Of a stretch of 64,000 nt of DNA, positions 1 to 9,720 are shown piece by piece. Each line of letters begins with the position of its first letter. The first letter of the stretch is position 1. This stretch comes from DASRDZ01 sp035652335 (GTDB lineage Bacteria > Chloroflexota > Dormibacteria > Aeolococcales > Aeolococcaceae), in assembly GCA_035652335.1 (NCBI GenBank), contig DASRDZ010000056.1:1-64000 (forward strand), written 5' to 3'. A program made the position numbers and the translations under genes. Under the pieces are notes generated by a model. That model did no database searches and was not told the DNA's origin. It worked only from the letters and a program-made list of their open reading frames with translations.

Positions 1-1
1 G

Positions 2-88
2 AGCTGGCTGCTCGGCTCCACGCACACCATGACCGCGACGGTGACCATGCGGGTCGAGTCCTGCGACATCCAGGGAGGCGGAGGATGA
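2..88 (+). CDS. TadE-like pilus protein, C-terminal fragment (cut by window edge)
   Basis: An open frame runs in from the left edge and stops at TGA 86-88. The 28 visible residues are rich in Thr and Val and end with a run of glycines after SCDIQ; such beta-strand-like tails are common at the ends of TadE/TadF minor pilins. The stop overlaps the next start (ATG 85), so the two genes are translationally coupled in a Tad/Flp pilus or secreted-protein cluster. The N-terminal membrane helix that would prove the family lies outside the window, so the call rests mainly on the neighbours. Confidence 0.45.
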   Translation, partial: SWLLGSTHTMTATVTMRVESCDIQGGGG

Positions 89-1674
89 GCGCGCCGGCGC
101 GGCGCCGCCGCCATGCGCAGAGGGGGCAGGCGATCCCCATCGTGGCCGTGTTCGCCGCCGTGCTGCTCGGCTTCCTCGCGCTCGCCACCGACCTGAGCGT
201 CGACACCCAGCAGCGGCGCGTCGACCAGAACATCACCGACTCCGCGGCTCTGGCGGGCGCGTACCAGCTGCACGACCCCACCGCGTCGGACTACCAGACA
301 CAGCGGAGCAACGCCGTGGCCGACGCGCTGACGGTGGTGCACCGCTACCTGCCGTGGTCGACCACCGGCACGGGGTGGGCGCAGAACATCGTGGGCACGA
401 CGGCCACCTGCCCCTCCGGCGGGAGCAGCTGCTTGCTCGTCTACACGCCGCCGGCCCCGTACCAGAACTACACCGTCGACATCAGCACGCCGCCGCAGAA
501 GATCCACGGCTACGACCCCAAGCAGTACACGGCGGGGCAGAGCTACCTCCAGGTGGTCGTCGAGCAGGTCAGCACCAACCAGCTCTCCCAGCAGACCAAG
601 GAGGCGGCGCAGTCGATCGCGTACCACAGCGGGCCCGACGTCGGCTTCGGCTTCGCGCTGTACACCAGCACCATCGCCAGCGCGGGCAACGCCAGCGAGC
701 TGATCCAGGGCAACGTCTACGCCTACCGCGACGCGGCCCCGCAGGCCAACGGCCAGGCCGACATTTGCTCGACCGGGGCCATCGTCCTCGGCTACCCGCA
801 GTTCCCCCACCCGCTGCCCAGCCCCGACCCGGCCAACGGCGCGCTGCAGCAGTACAACCTCACCCACGGCAACGTCCTCACCCAGGCCGACCCCAACTGC
901 ACCATGAGCGGCGGCGGCAACGTCATGGAGGCGCAGGCGCTGGACACCTGCCCGACCTCGGTCGAGGGGGTCGACCTGTCCACCTCGGGGACGCCGGACA
1001 CGCAGTACACCCACGCCTGCGTGGTCAACCCACCGATCCAGCCGCCCGCGATGCCGGCGCCGACCATCCCTGACTACGTCAGCGCCCACGCGGTGTACTG
1101 CGGCACGCAGGGCCTCGACCACTCCACCGGGACGTACCGGCCGGGCCGGTACTCGTGCCCGGCCGGTGGCACCGCACTGACCGTCGACCATCCCCTGCAG
1201 CAGGGCGTGTACCAGATCGAGGGCAACGGCAGCGGCAACGACGTCGCCCTGGGCACCGCGCTGAACAACTGCCCGAGCGGCTACAGCAACTTCGCCTTCT
1301 GCCTGTTCGGGGTGACCTTCGACCTCGAGGCGGGAGCGACGGTCACCGACAACGGCATGAACTACGGCGCCATCACCCCCTACGTCCCCTCGACGCCGCA
1401 GAGCGTCGACGACGGCAAGATGCCGCTGTTCGCCCCGCAGGGCTCGGCGGCGACCCTGTCTGTGACCAACAACGGCACCACCCTCTTCCTTCAGGGCACC
1501 ATCTACATGGTCGACGGCACGGTCAATGTCGGCCAGAACGCCCACGTCAGCATCCGCGGCCAGGCGATCGTGAGCAACTGGCAGGTGCAGAGCGGCAACC
1601 ACCAGAACCCCGACATCACCTACGACGCGGGCGTGTCGGGCTTCGAGCAGGAGGTGCTGGAGCTGGTCAAGTAG
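85..1674 (+). CDS. TadG-like Flp pilus assembly protein
   Basis: 529 residues. A short basic leader (RRRR within residues 6-9) is followed by GQAIPIVAVFAAVLLGFLAL at about residues 14-33, then DLSVDTQQRRVDQNITDSAALAGA. This is the N-terminal signature of the TadE/G-like family (PF13400): one membrane helix and a conserved stretch of Asp and Ala residues in which an Ala-Gly-Ala series follows the helix. The rest is a large extracytoplasmic domain with many Asn, Gly, Thr and Cys residues, probably beta-rich and disulfide-containing. Known TadG proteins anchor or regulate Flp pili. It overlaps the upstream fragment by 4 nt and resembles the gene at 2939-4522, so the two are paralogs in one cluster. 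Confidence 0.75.
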   Translation: MSAPARRRRHAQRGQAIPIVAVFAAVLLGFLALATDLSVDTQQRRVDQNITDSAALAGAYQLHDPTASDYQTQRSNAVADALTVVHRYLPWSTTGTGWAQNIVGTTATCPSGGSSCLLVYTPPAPYQNYTVDISTPPQKIHGYDPKQYTAGQSYLQVVVEQVSTNQLSQQTKEAAQSIAYHSGPDVGFGFALYTSTIASAGNASELIQGNVYAYRDAAPQANGQADICSTGAIVLGYPQFPHPLPSPDPANGALQQYNLTHGNVLTQADPNCTMSGGGNVMEAQALDTCPTSVEGVDLSTSGTPDTQYTHACVVNPPIQPPAMPAPTIPDYVSAHAVYCGTQGLDHSTGTYRPGRYSCPAGGTALTVDHPLQQGVYQIEGNGSGNDVALGTALNNCPSGYSNFAFCLFGVTFDLEAGATVTDNGMNYGAITPYVPSTPQSVDDGKMPLFAPQGSAATLSVTNNGTTLFLQGTIYMVDGTVNVGQNAHVSIRGQAIVSNWQVQSGNHQNPDITYDAGVSGFEQEVLELVK

Positions 1675-1813
1675 CCGCGTCTGACAATCGGTGGCAGCGG
1701 CGTCACAGGTTCGCGATGATCGCGACAACACCGCGCCGCCGTTAAGCACTCCACGGGACTTCGTTACGGCGGCGCCTCATTCCGGGGGCCGGTGAGACGG
1801 GAGACTGTGGCCC

Positions 1814-2386
1814 GTGATCCTCCCACTCCCGTCGAGGCATGGGCGGTCGCGGGGCAGCGCGGGCGTTTCCATGGTCGAGTTCGCCATCGTGGCGCCGCTC
1901 GGCTTCCTGCTGCTGCTCGGCATCGTCGTGGCCGGCCTGGTGGAGATGGACCAGATCGGCCTGACCAACGCCACCCGCGACGCCGCGCGCGCCGCGGCGA
2001 TCTGCGGCAGCTCCTCGCGCGACAGCAGCACCAAGCTGCCCGACGGCAGCACCGTGTGCAGCTACTCCGCCCTGAAGTCGTACGTGAGCACGCGGGTGAG
2101 CTCGCTGCCCAGCGGCTCGGCGAGCAAGCCCTCGACGAGCGGGTACGGCAGCAACTGCGACACCACGCCCACCAACGCCGTGATCTGCGTGTGGACGTCG
2201 ACCCACGGCACGGTCTCGATCAGCGGCTCCAACCCGCTGGACGCCTGCGCCAAGGGCGACGAGATCGAGATCGTCACCCAGTTCAACGCGCAGCTCTACC
2301 TGCCTCTCGTCAGCAACTTCCTGGGCACTGGCGGCGGCAGCAGTCGCGCCCTGACGGCCGACGCCACGGCGACGTGCGAGCAATGA
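1814..2386 (+). CDS. TadE-like minor pilin
   Basis: 190 residues from a GTG start; the 139 bp before it hold no other gene. After a basic leader, SMVEFAIVAPLGFLLLLGIV (about residues 19-38) is the TadE-type prepilin helix with the conserved Glu near its start, followed by NATRDAARAAA, typical of the TadE family. The remainder is a Ser/Thr-rich extracytoplasmic domain with several Cys residues. Its stop overlaps the next start (ATG 2383). Probable role: minor pseudopilin of a Tad/Flp apparatus, processed by a TadV-type peptidase not seen in this window. Confidence 0.8.
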   Translation: MILPLPSRHGRSRGSAGVSMVEFAIVAPLGFLLLLGIVVAGLVEMDQIGLTNATRDAARAAAICGSSSRDSSTKLPDGSTVCSYSALKSYVSTRVSSLPSGSASKPSTSGYGSNCDTTPTNAVICVWTSTHGTVSISGSNPLDACAKGDEIEIVTQFNAQLYLPLVSNFLGTGGGSSRALTADATATCEQ

Positions 2387-2937
2387 GCAACCGCCCCACC
2401 CGCGCCCGGCGGCGCGGACGCCGCGGCGGCCAGGCGCTGGTCGAGTTCGCCATCATCGCGCCGCTGCTCCTCGTCCTCGTCTGCGGGGGCGCGCAGGTGG
2501 CGGTGGTCGTGTACTCGCAGATCGCGGTGACCACCGCGAGTCGCGAGGCGGCCCGCACCGCCGCCGACAACCCCAAGGACAGCGGGCTCTTCCCGGCTCC
2601 GGTCACCAGCGGCAAGGACTGCAGCTCGACCGACACGCGGCGGGCCTGCGTGGCCGCCTACAAGTCGACGACCAACACCTTCGGCCTGGTCAACCCGACC
2701 AACTTCACGGTGACCCTGAAGTCGGCGCAGTACCCGTCGGGGTCGTCGACGACCACCTGCTCGGGCACGTCGGGCACGGCCGACGACGGGCTGGTGACGG
2801 TCACCGTCTCCTACCAGGCTCCGGTCTTCCTGCCCTTCATCGGGACCTTCTTCGCCGACTCCGGCAAGTCGTACAGAACGGTGAGCAACACGGTCGCGCA
2901 GCGCGTCGACCCCTGCGTCATCAACGGTGGTAACTGA
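2383..2937 (+). CDS. TadE-like minor pilin
   Basis: 184 residues beginning inside the upstream stop codon (ATGA overlap). A strongly basic N-terminus is followed by GGQALVEFAIIAPLLLVLVC (about residues 15-34), an almost canonical TadE helix with the conserved Glu, and then TTASREAARTAA. The C-terminal half is a Thr/Ser-rich periplasmic or surface domain with paired Cys residues. It forms one unit with the TadE gene upstream and the TadG-like gene downstream, so it is most likely a structural or assembly subunit of the same pilus. Confidence 0.8.
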   Translation: MSNRPTRARRRGRRGGQALVEFAIIAPLLLVLVCGGAQVAVVVYSQIAVTTASREAARTAADNPKDSGLFPAPVTSGKDCSSTDTRRACVAAYKSTTNTFGLVNPTNFTVTLKSAQYPSGSSTTTCSGTSGTADDGLVTVTVSYQAPVFLPFIGTFFADSGKSYRTVSNTVAQRVDPCVINGGN

Positions 2938-2938
2938 C

Positions 2939-4522
2939 ATGCTTCGACGTCCCCACCGCCGCGGTGAGCGCGGCCAGATGGTCGCCGTCACCGCGGTGAT
3001 GAGCGTCGTCCTCATCGGCGCCACCGCGCTCGCCGTCGACCTCTCGGTGAACACGCAGGCCAAGCGCAGCCTGCAGAACATCACCGACCCGGCGGCCCTT
3101 GCCGGCGCCCGCGACCTGCCCAGTAACCCCAAGCAGGCCCTCAAGGACGCCCTCGACGTGCTGCAGCGCAACTCGCCCTGGTCGAGCAGCTCCACCTGGC
3201 TCTCGACGGCGCAGAGCGCCATCACCGGGACCTGCAGCAGCGCCAGCGGCAGCACCTGCACCGTCACCGTCGCCGGCCCGACGGGCTACACCAACTACAC
3301 CGCGACCCTCAGCTCGCCGCCCTCGACGCCGAGCAACAGCAGCTACAGCAGCACCGACTACCTCGAGGTCGACCTCAGCCAGAGCAGCACCAACGCCTTC
3401 GGCGTGGTCGTCGGCGAGGGGAGCTCGAGCGAGAAGGGCCACTCCATCGCCTACTACGCCGGACCCACCGGCCCCTACGAGTACGCCTTCTTCGCCAAGA
3501 AGCAGGCGGGTTCGGGCAACAGTGACGAGAACGTCGTCGGCGACGCCTACGTCGGCGGCGGCTACACGCCGCAGAGCAACGGCAAGGCGTCGTTCTGCGT
3601 CCTCGAGCTGTCGGGGCCCGAATCCTCGTCGCAGGACACCGACGGCGACACCGGCGGCGGCCAGGACAACGACCAGGACGACCAGGGACACGTGGTCTTC
3701 AGCGGCGTCCCGCCGACGGTGGGATCGGATGCGACGTACGGCAACGGCGGCAGCTGTCCGAGCGGCAAGGGCAACCTCAGCGCCCAGGCGCCCACCCCGA
3801 CCACGTCCGCGAACTGTCCCGCCAACGCGACAGCGCAGTCGTACGTCAGCAACGGCACGACCTACTACGCGTGCGTGCAGTCGCCGCCGCCCGTGCCCGA
3901 CATCCCCGAGCCGACGGGAGCCACCACGCCCACCGGGAGCACCTCGCGGTTGGCGCTGAGCTGCCCGAGCAACGCGGCCACGGTCAACTCCTCGACGGGC
4001 GCCGGCGTCTACGTGGTCCCGGCCAACTGCGTCGTCACCCTCGACTTCTCCGGCGGCAACATCAACTGCGTCTCGCTCGACCTGCGGTCCGGTGCCAGCG
4101 TCCAGGTCAACGACAAGAAGAGCAACGACTACATCAGCTCGTACGGGTTCGACCCGACCAACGACTCGCTGGCCCGGAGCGCCCTGTCCAACGCCGGGAT
4201 CACCGCCCCGACAACCGCCTGCGGAGGCTCGGGCAACAACACCAATCGCAGTGTCATCTGGGCGGCGGACCCGGGCGGCAGCAGCTACCCCACGGCGCTC
4301 AGCAACAGCACGACGGGTTGCTGCAGCGACAGCATCTTCCTCGGCACCGTCTTCCTTCCCGGCCAGACGATCAGCTTCAACTCGAACCAGGCCATGGAGG
4401 TGGTCGGCGAGGCCTACTGCGGGGACTGGGAGGTGCAGAGCGGCGACCACCCCAATCCGACGGTCACCTACGACTCCAACGGCGCCGCGTACGTCGTCTC
4501 CACGCTCCGCCTGGCCGAATGA
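2939..4522 (+). CDS. TadG-like Flp pilus assembly protein with acidic insert
   Basis: 527 residues from ATG 2939; a GTG 12 nt upstream is in frame but starts inside the previous gene. The N-terminal helix MVAVTAVMSVVLIGATALAV, then DLSVNTQAKRSLQNITDPAALAGA, matches the TadE/G-like family and the gene at 85-1674. The extracytoplasmic part contains an acidic stretch (about residues 231-248, DTDGDTGGGQDNDQDDQG) whose Asp spacing recalls calcium-binding loops; this is inference. The protein ends with the same GDWEVQSGDHPNPTVTYD type of motif (WQVQSGNHQNPDITYD) as its paralog, so the pair arose by duplication. It closes the Tad cluster. Confidence 0.72.
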   Translation: MLRRPHRRGERGQMVAVTAVMSVVLIGATALAVDLSVNTQAKRSLQNITDPAALAGARDLPSNPKQALKDALDVLQRNSPWSSSSTWLSTAQSAITGTCSSASGSTCTVTVAGPTGYTNYTATLSSPPSTPSNSSYSSTDYLEVDLSQSSTNAFGVVVGEGSSSEKGHSIAYYAGPTGPYEYAFFAKKQAGSGNSDENVVGDAYVGGGYTPQSNGKASFCVLELSGPESSSQDTDGDTGGGQDNDQDDQGHVVFSGVPPTVGSDATYGNGGSCPSGKGNLSAQAPTPTTSANCPANATAQSYVSNGTTYYACVQSPPPVPDIPEPTGATTPTGSTSRLALSCPSNAATVNSSTGAGVYVVPANCVVTLDFSGGNINCVSLDLRSGASVQVNDKKSNDYISSYGFDPTNDSLARSALSNAGITAPTTACGGSGNNTNRSVIWAADPGGSSYPTALSNSTTGCCSDSIFLGTVFLPGQTISFNSNQAMEVVGEAYCGDWEVQSGDHPNPTVTYDSNGAAYVVSTLRLAE

Positions 4523-4612
4523 GCGCGCGCTGAGCCTCGCGCAGCCCGTCGGGGCGAGTCGGCAATAATGGGCCGCCGTCCCACAGGTTCCCCGCAGGAG
4601 CTCAGCACGCCC

Positions 4613-5928
<1,316 letters not shown>

Positions 5929-5932
<4 letters not shown>

Positions 5933-7179
5933 ATCCCGAGCCCGGCGAGGAGCTCGCGCCCGAGACCCTCGCCGCCCAGGCGGGCAGCCCGGAGCTGCCG
6001 CCGCCGTCGGGCGTGCCGCTGGTGCCGCCCATCGTCCAGGCGAGCGTGTACGCCTACCCGGACCTCGACGCCGTCGACGCCGCGATGCGGTCCGACCGGC
6101 GCGTCTACCGCCGCTACGGCGACGAGGCGACGATGCTGCTGGAGGAGGCTCTCGCCGCCCTGGAGACCCCGCGCGGCACCGCACAGGAGCCTCCGGTCAC
6201 CCGGGTCACCGCCAGCGGGCAGGCCGCGCTGGCGCTGCTCCTGCTCACCCTGGCCACCCCCGAGCGACGCCGGGTCGTCCTCGTGCGGCCCTGCTACGGC
6301 GGCACTGACGCGCTGCTCGCCGGTCCGCTGTCGCGCGCGGGGCTGGAGCTGGCAACCGTCGACCTGCCCCACCCCGGCGAGCCGGTGCAGGACCACGGCG
6401 GGCTGGTCGCCGCAGCCGCCGACGCGCGCACCTGCGCGGTGCTCTGCGAGGTGATCGCCAACCCGCTGATCGGCGTCGACGACGTCCCGGCCATCGTCCG
6501 CGCCGCCCACACAGCCGGGGCCGCCTGCATCGTCGACAACACCTTCGGCACGCCGTTCCTCTTCCAGCCCTTCGCCCACGGGGCCGACGCCGTGATGCAC
6601 AGCCTCACCAAGCACCTGAGCGGCCACAGCGACGTGGTCGGGGGCGTCGCCATGATCGCGGCGCACCACCCCCAGGCGGCGCTGCTCGATCCCACCTCAC
6701 GGCTGCTCGGGGCCACGCCGAGCCCATTCGAGTCCTGGCTCGCCCTGCGCGGCCTGCGGACGGCGGCGCTGCGCATCGCCCGGGCCACCGAGAACGCCGC
6801 GGCGCTGGCGGCCTGGTTCGCGGGACGGGCGCAGGTCGCCGCCGTCCACTACCCGGGGCTGCGCGGCCCGCAGGACGAGGAGCTGGCGGCCGCCCTGCTG
6901 CCGCACGGTCGCGGCCCGATGCTGAGCGTCGAGCTGCGCGGCGGCGAGGCCGCTGTCGACCGCATGCTGCACGCCATGCGCCTGGTGCGCCTCGCCCCGT
7001 CGCTCGGCGACGTCGCCACCACCGTGTCGCATCCGGCCCGCACCTCACACCGCGGGCTGAGCGACGCCGAGCGCGACGCCATGGGCATCACCGGCGGGCT
7101 CCTGCGCGTCAGCACCGGCATCGAGGCCCTCGACGACCTGGTCGCCGACTTCGACCGCGGGCTGCGCGCCGGCGGCTGA
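5929..7179 (+). CDS. Cys/Met metabolism PLP-dependent enzyme (cystathionine gamma-synthase/lyase family)
   Basis: 416 residues from a GTG overlapping the eno stop. The fold-type I PLP signature is clear: the Schiff-base lysine in HSLTKHLSGHSDVVGG, a preceding DNTFGTPFLFQP, and a C-terminal LLRVSTGIEALDDLVADF, all characteristic of the Cys_Met_Meta_PP family (PF01053). Substrate choice (gamma-synthase, gamma-lyase, O-acylhomoserine sulfhydrylase or methionine gamma-lyase) cannot be read from these motifs. A cysteine synthase at 8329 makes a role in sulfur amino acid metabolism likely. Confidence 0.85.
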
Positions 7180-7187
7180 ACGCCGGG

Positions 7188-7193
7188 TAGGAT
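7188..7193 (+). promoter_or_regulatory. -10 element of a leaderless-type promoter
   Basis: TAGGAT lies 7 nt before ATG 7201, with no ribosome binding site between. The spacing puts the transcription start at or next to the start codon. The same arrangement recurs at several genes in this window. Confidence 0.45.
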
Positions 7194-7200
7194 TCTCGCC

Positions 7201-7413
7201 ATGGCCATCCTGCGGCTCGTCAACGGCGAGGACGTCACCGTCAAGCTCAGCGTGGCGGACACCGTCGCCGCCGTGTCGGTGATGCAGGGGAGCGACGGCT
7301 TCGTCGAGCTGCCCACCGACGACGGCCCGCTCCACGTCCGCCCCGCGCACATCGTCGCCGTGCTCGAAGAGGCGGGCAAGAAGACCGCCGGCTTCCGCGC
7401 CGCGGGAGCCTGA
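7201..7413 (+). CDS. Small hypothetical protein (70 aa)
   Basis: 70 residues, MAILRLVNGEDVTVKLSVAD at the N-terminus, with alternating hydrophobic residues suggesting a small beta-barrel or beta-sandwich, and a Lys-rich then Ala-rich tail. No membrane segment, cysteines or catalytic motif. A short autonomous transcription unit: TAGGAT sits 7 nt before the ATG and a short inverted repeat covers its stop. It lies between a Cys/Met PLP enzyme and a convergent GGDEF gene. I do not recognise the family. The C-terminus lacks the Gly-Gly of CysO-type sulfur carriers, so it should not be taken for one. Confidence 0.65.
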   Translation: MAILRLVNGEDVTVKLSVADTVAAVSVMQGSDGFVELPTDDGPLHVRPAHIVAVLEEAGKKTAGFRAAGA

Positions 7414-7428
7414 GGCACCCGGCCTCAG
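7410..7428. terminator. Short inverted repeat between convergent genes
   Basis: CTGAGGC-ACCCG-GCCTCAG forms a 7-bp stem over the stop codon of the small gene and just past the stop of the convergent GGDEF gene. There is no T-tract, so bidirectional terminator function is plausible but unproven. Confidence 0.35.
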
Positions 7429-8102
7429 CCGGGCCGGCCGCCCTCGACCCGGCGCCCGCCCGCCGCCTTGGCGCGGTACATCGCCTCGTCGGCGACCTCG
7501 ACGAGGTGCTCGGCCGCCTGGCCGTCCGAGGCGATCGCCCAGCCGACGCTGATGCCCACGGGGATGGAGACGGCGTCGACGACCACCGGGTGGTCGCAGA
7601 CCGCCTCCAGCAGCTTGGCGGCGACGGGGCCGATCGACGCCTCGCTGATGTCGGGACAGACGACGAGGAACTCGTCACCGCCCCAGCGGGCCACAAGGTC
7701 GCGCTGCCGCATCGCCTGGCGCAGGCGCGCGCCGACCTGCTGCAGCGCGGCGTCGCCGATGGCGTGCCCGTGGGTGTCGTTGATGACCTTGAAGCCGTCG
7801 ACGTCGGCCATCATCACCCCGAGCGTCCACCGCCGGCCCAGCTCGAGGAGCTGCTCGGCGAGGCCACGGCGGTTGAGCAGGCCGGTCAGCGCGTCGGTGC
7901 GCGCCGCGTCCTTGTACTGGCCAAGGGTGCTGGCCAGATGACCGACCAGCTCGTCCTGCAGCTCGTTGGCGATCTGCGCCTCCATGCGGGCGCGGATCGC
8001 CTCGCGGGCCTGAGGGGGAAGGTTGGCGACCAGACCCTCGGGCAGGTCGAGCCACTGGGCGAGCCGTGCGATGAGACCGGCGTCGCTGTCGGAACTGCGC
8101 AT
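7425..8102 (-). CDS. GGDEF-domain diguanylate cyclase
   Basis: 225 residues. An N-terminal helical region of about 60 residues precedes a GGDEF domain beginning near DALTGLLNRRGLAEQL. The active-site loop RWGGDEFLVV is intact, as are DVDGFKVINDTHGHAIGD (metal and substrate contacts) and the later SVGWA. It should make cyclic di-GMP from two GTP in the cytoplasm. There is no membrane segment or recognisable sensor domain. An RxxD inhibitory site is not evident. The gene faces its neighbours: convergent with the small gene at 7201, divergent from the cysteine synthase. The 226-bp divergent spacer (8103-8328) holds a CATAAT -10 element for the latter and a TTAGGAT that could serve this gene. Confidence 0.88.
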   Translation of the reverse strand: MRSSDSDAGLIARLAQWLDLPEGLVANLPPQAREAIRARMEAQIANELQDELVGHLASTLGQYKDAARTDALTGLLNRRGLAEQLLELGRRWTLGVMMADVDGFKVINDTHGHAIGDAALQQVGARLRQAMRQRDLVARWGGDEFLVVCPDISEASIGPVAAKLLEAVCDHPVVVDAVSIPVGISVGWAIASDGQAAEHLVEVADEAMYRAKAAGGRRVEGGRPG

Positions 8103-8314
8103 CGATGACCTCGGGGAAGGACAGGTGACGCAGTGGTCCAGTGCCCGCTATCTGGCGCACTCGTTTGCAGAGAGGATCCTAACCGACGACTGGGGCCTTG
8201 CGTGAACGTTGTTTACAAACGGCGGGCCCAGTTCAGCGATTGCTGCGATTGTTGGTTTCGACTGCCCCGTCGGGAGCCGGCCGGCCGCTCGGACGGGCTG
8301 ATCCGGGGGGCCTG

Positions 8315-8320
8315 CATAAT
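8315..8320 (+). promoter_or_regulatory. -10 element (CATAAT) before the cysteine synthase gene
   Basis: CATAAT preceded by TG (TGCATAAT) lies 8 nt before GTG 8329. Like several other genes here it implies a very short or absent 5' leader. Confidence 0.4.
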
Positions 8321-8328
8321 CTGATCTC

Positions 8329-9285
8329 GTGAGTCAGCAATCCGCCGCCGGCCTCGGCGTGGTCCGGGACGCCGGCCGCGACCTGCGCATCACCGACCTG
8401 GTGGGCAACACCCCGCTGCTGCGCATCCACCTCTTCGAGGAGGAGTGCCCGGGGGTGGAGATCTACGGCAAGGCCGAGTTCCTCAACCCCGGCGGCTCGG
8501 TGAAGGACCGCCCTGCCCTGCGCATGATCGAGCAGGCCGAGCGCAGCGGGGAGCTGACCCCCGACAGGATCATCCTCGACTCCACGAGCGGCAACACCGG
8601 CATCGCCTACGCCATGGTGGGCGCCGCCAAGGGCTACCGGGTGCGCCTGGTCATGCCCACCAACGTCAGCGAGGAGCGCAAGCAGCTGGTCACCGCCTTC
8701 GGGGCCGAGATCGTCTACAGCGACGCGCTGGAGGGATCCGACGGGGCGATCCGCGTGGCCCGGCGGATGCGCGAGGAGAGCCCCGACCTCTACTACTTCC
8801 CCGACCAGTACAACAACCCCGCCAACTGGCAGGCCCACTACCACGGGACCGGCCCCGAGATCTGGCGCCAGACCGAAGGGCGCGTCACCCACTTCATCGC
8901 CGGGCTCGGCACCAGCGGCACCTTCATGGGCACCACCCGCCGGCTGAAGGAGTACAACCCCGACATCTGGTGCGTCTCGGTGCAGCCCGACGAGCCCTGG
9001 CACGGCCTCGAGGGCCTGAAGCACATGGAGACGTCGATCGTCCCCGGCATCTACGACCCGAGCCTGGCCGACGAGGCCATGGGCGTCTCGACCGAGGACG
9101 CCTACGAGGTGGCCCGGTCGCTGGCGCGCAGCGAGGGCGTCCTCATCGGCCATTCCAGCGGCGCCGCGCTCTGGGCCGCGCGGGAGATCGGACGGCGCGC
9201 CGGCGAGGGCGTCATCGTCATCGTCTTCGCCGACGGCGGCGACCGCTACCTGTCGAGCGGGCTCTACCAGCCCAAGGCGCGCTAG
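8329..9285 (+). CDS. Cysteine synthase (O-acetylserine or O-phosphoserine sulfhydrylase)
   Basis: 318 residues, a fold-type II PLP enzyme. The PLP lysine lies in NPGGSVKDRPALRMIEQAE and the phosphate/substrate loop in STSGNTGIAYAMVGAAKGY, which reads DSTSGNTG with the family TSGNTG motif. A later GTSGTFMGTTRRLKEYN is the glycine-rich PLP phosphate loop. Length and motifs fit the CysK/CysM family. The next gene, 3 nt downstream, is a JAMM protease, as in the actinobacterial CysM-CysO-Mec system where thiocarboxylated CysO supplies sulfur; no CysO gene is seen in the window. I therefore leave open whether it is a CysK or CysM type. Confidence 0.9.
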   Translation: MSQQSAAGLGVVRDAGRDLRITDLVGNTPLLRIHLFEEECPGVEIYGKAEFLNPGGSVKDRPALRMIEQAERSGELTPDRIILDSTSGNTGIAYAMVGAAKGYRVRLVMPTNVSEERKQLVTAFGAEIVYSDALEGSDGAIRVARRMREESPDLYYFPDQYNNPANWQAHYHGTGPEIWRQTEGRVTHFIAGLGTSGTFMGTTRRLKEYNPDIWCVSVQPDEPWHGLEGLKHMETSIVPGIYDPSLADEAMGVSTEDAYEVARSLARSEGVLIGHSSGAALWAAREIGRRAGEGVIVIVFADGGDRYLSSGLYQPKAR

Positions 9286-9288
9286 GGC

Positions 9289-9720
9289 GTGGAGGTGGTG
9301 CGCTGCACCGCGGCGGCCGTCGCCGAGCTGCACCGGCTCGCCCACCGCTCGTATCCCGTCGAGGGCTGCGGCGTGCTGCTGGGAGCCCTCGCCACCGGCT
9401 CGGCCGAGGCGCACGTGGTTGCGGCCATGGCCGGCAGGAACCTGGTGGTCGACCGCGCCAGGGACCGCTACGAGCTGGACCCGCTCGACATCCTCGCCGC
9501 CGAGCGCCGGGCGCGCAGCCAGGGCCTCGACGTCGTCGGCTTCTGGCACACCCACCCCGACCACCCCGCGCAGCCGTCGCGCTTCGACACCGAGCGCGCG
9601 TGGCCCGACTACGTGTACGCCATCTGCTCGACCACGGCAGAGGGCGTCGCCGGCGTGCGGTGGTGGCGCCTGCGCGGCGACGCGGGCGAGTTCGCCGAGC
9701 TCCAGCTGGCCGCGGCCTGA
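9289..9720 (+). CDS. JAMM/MPN metalloprotease (Mec/Mov34 type)
   Basis: 143 residues from GTG. The full JAMM zinc site is visible: Glu in PVEGCGVLLG (about residues 21-30) and HTHPDHPAQPSRFD, which fits H-x-H-x7-S-x2-D. In actinobacteria Mec removes cysteine from the CysO-cysteine adduct; other bacterial homologs are RadC-like or ubiquitin-like-protein processing enzymes. The direct position after a cysteine synthase supports the Mec role here by analogy. Its stop overlaps the der start (ATG 9720). The partner carrier protein would have to be encoded elsewhere. Confidence 0.85.
   Translation: MEVVRCTAAAVAELHRLAHRSYPVEGCGVLLGALATGSAEAHVVAAMAGRNLVVDRARDRYELDPLDILAAERRARSQGLDVVGFWHTHPDHPAQPSRFDTERAWPDYVYAICSTTAEGVAGVRWWRLRGDAGEFAELQLAAA

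Noticed and set aside
7201..7413. Small protein as the missing CysO sulfur carrier
   Set aside because: It does not end in Gly-Gly and shows no ubiquitin-like landmarks.
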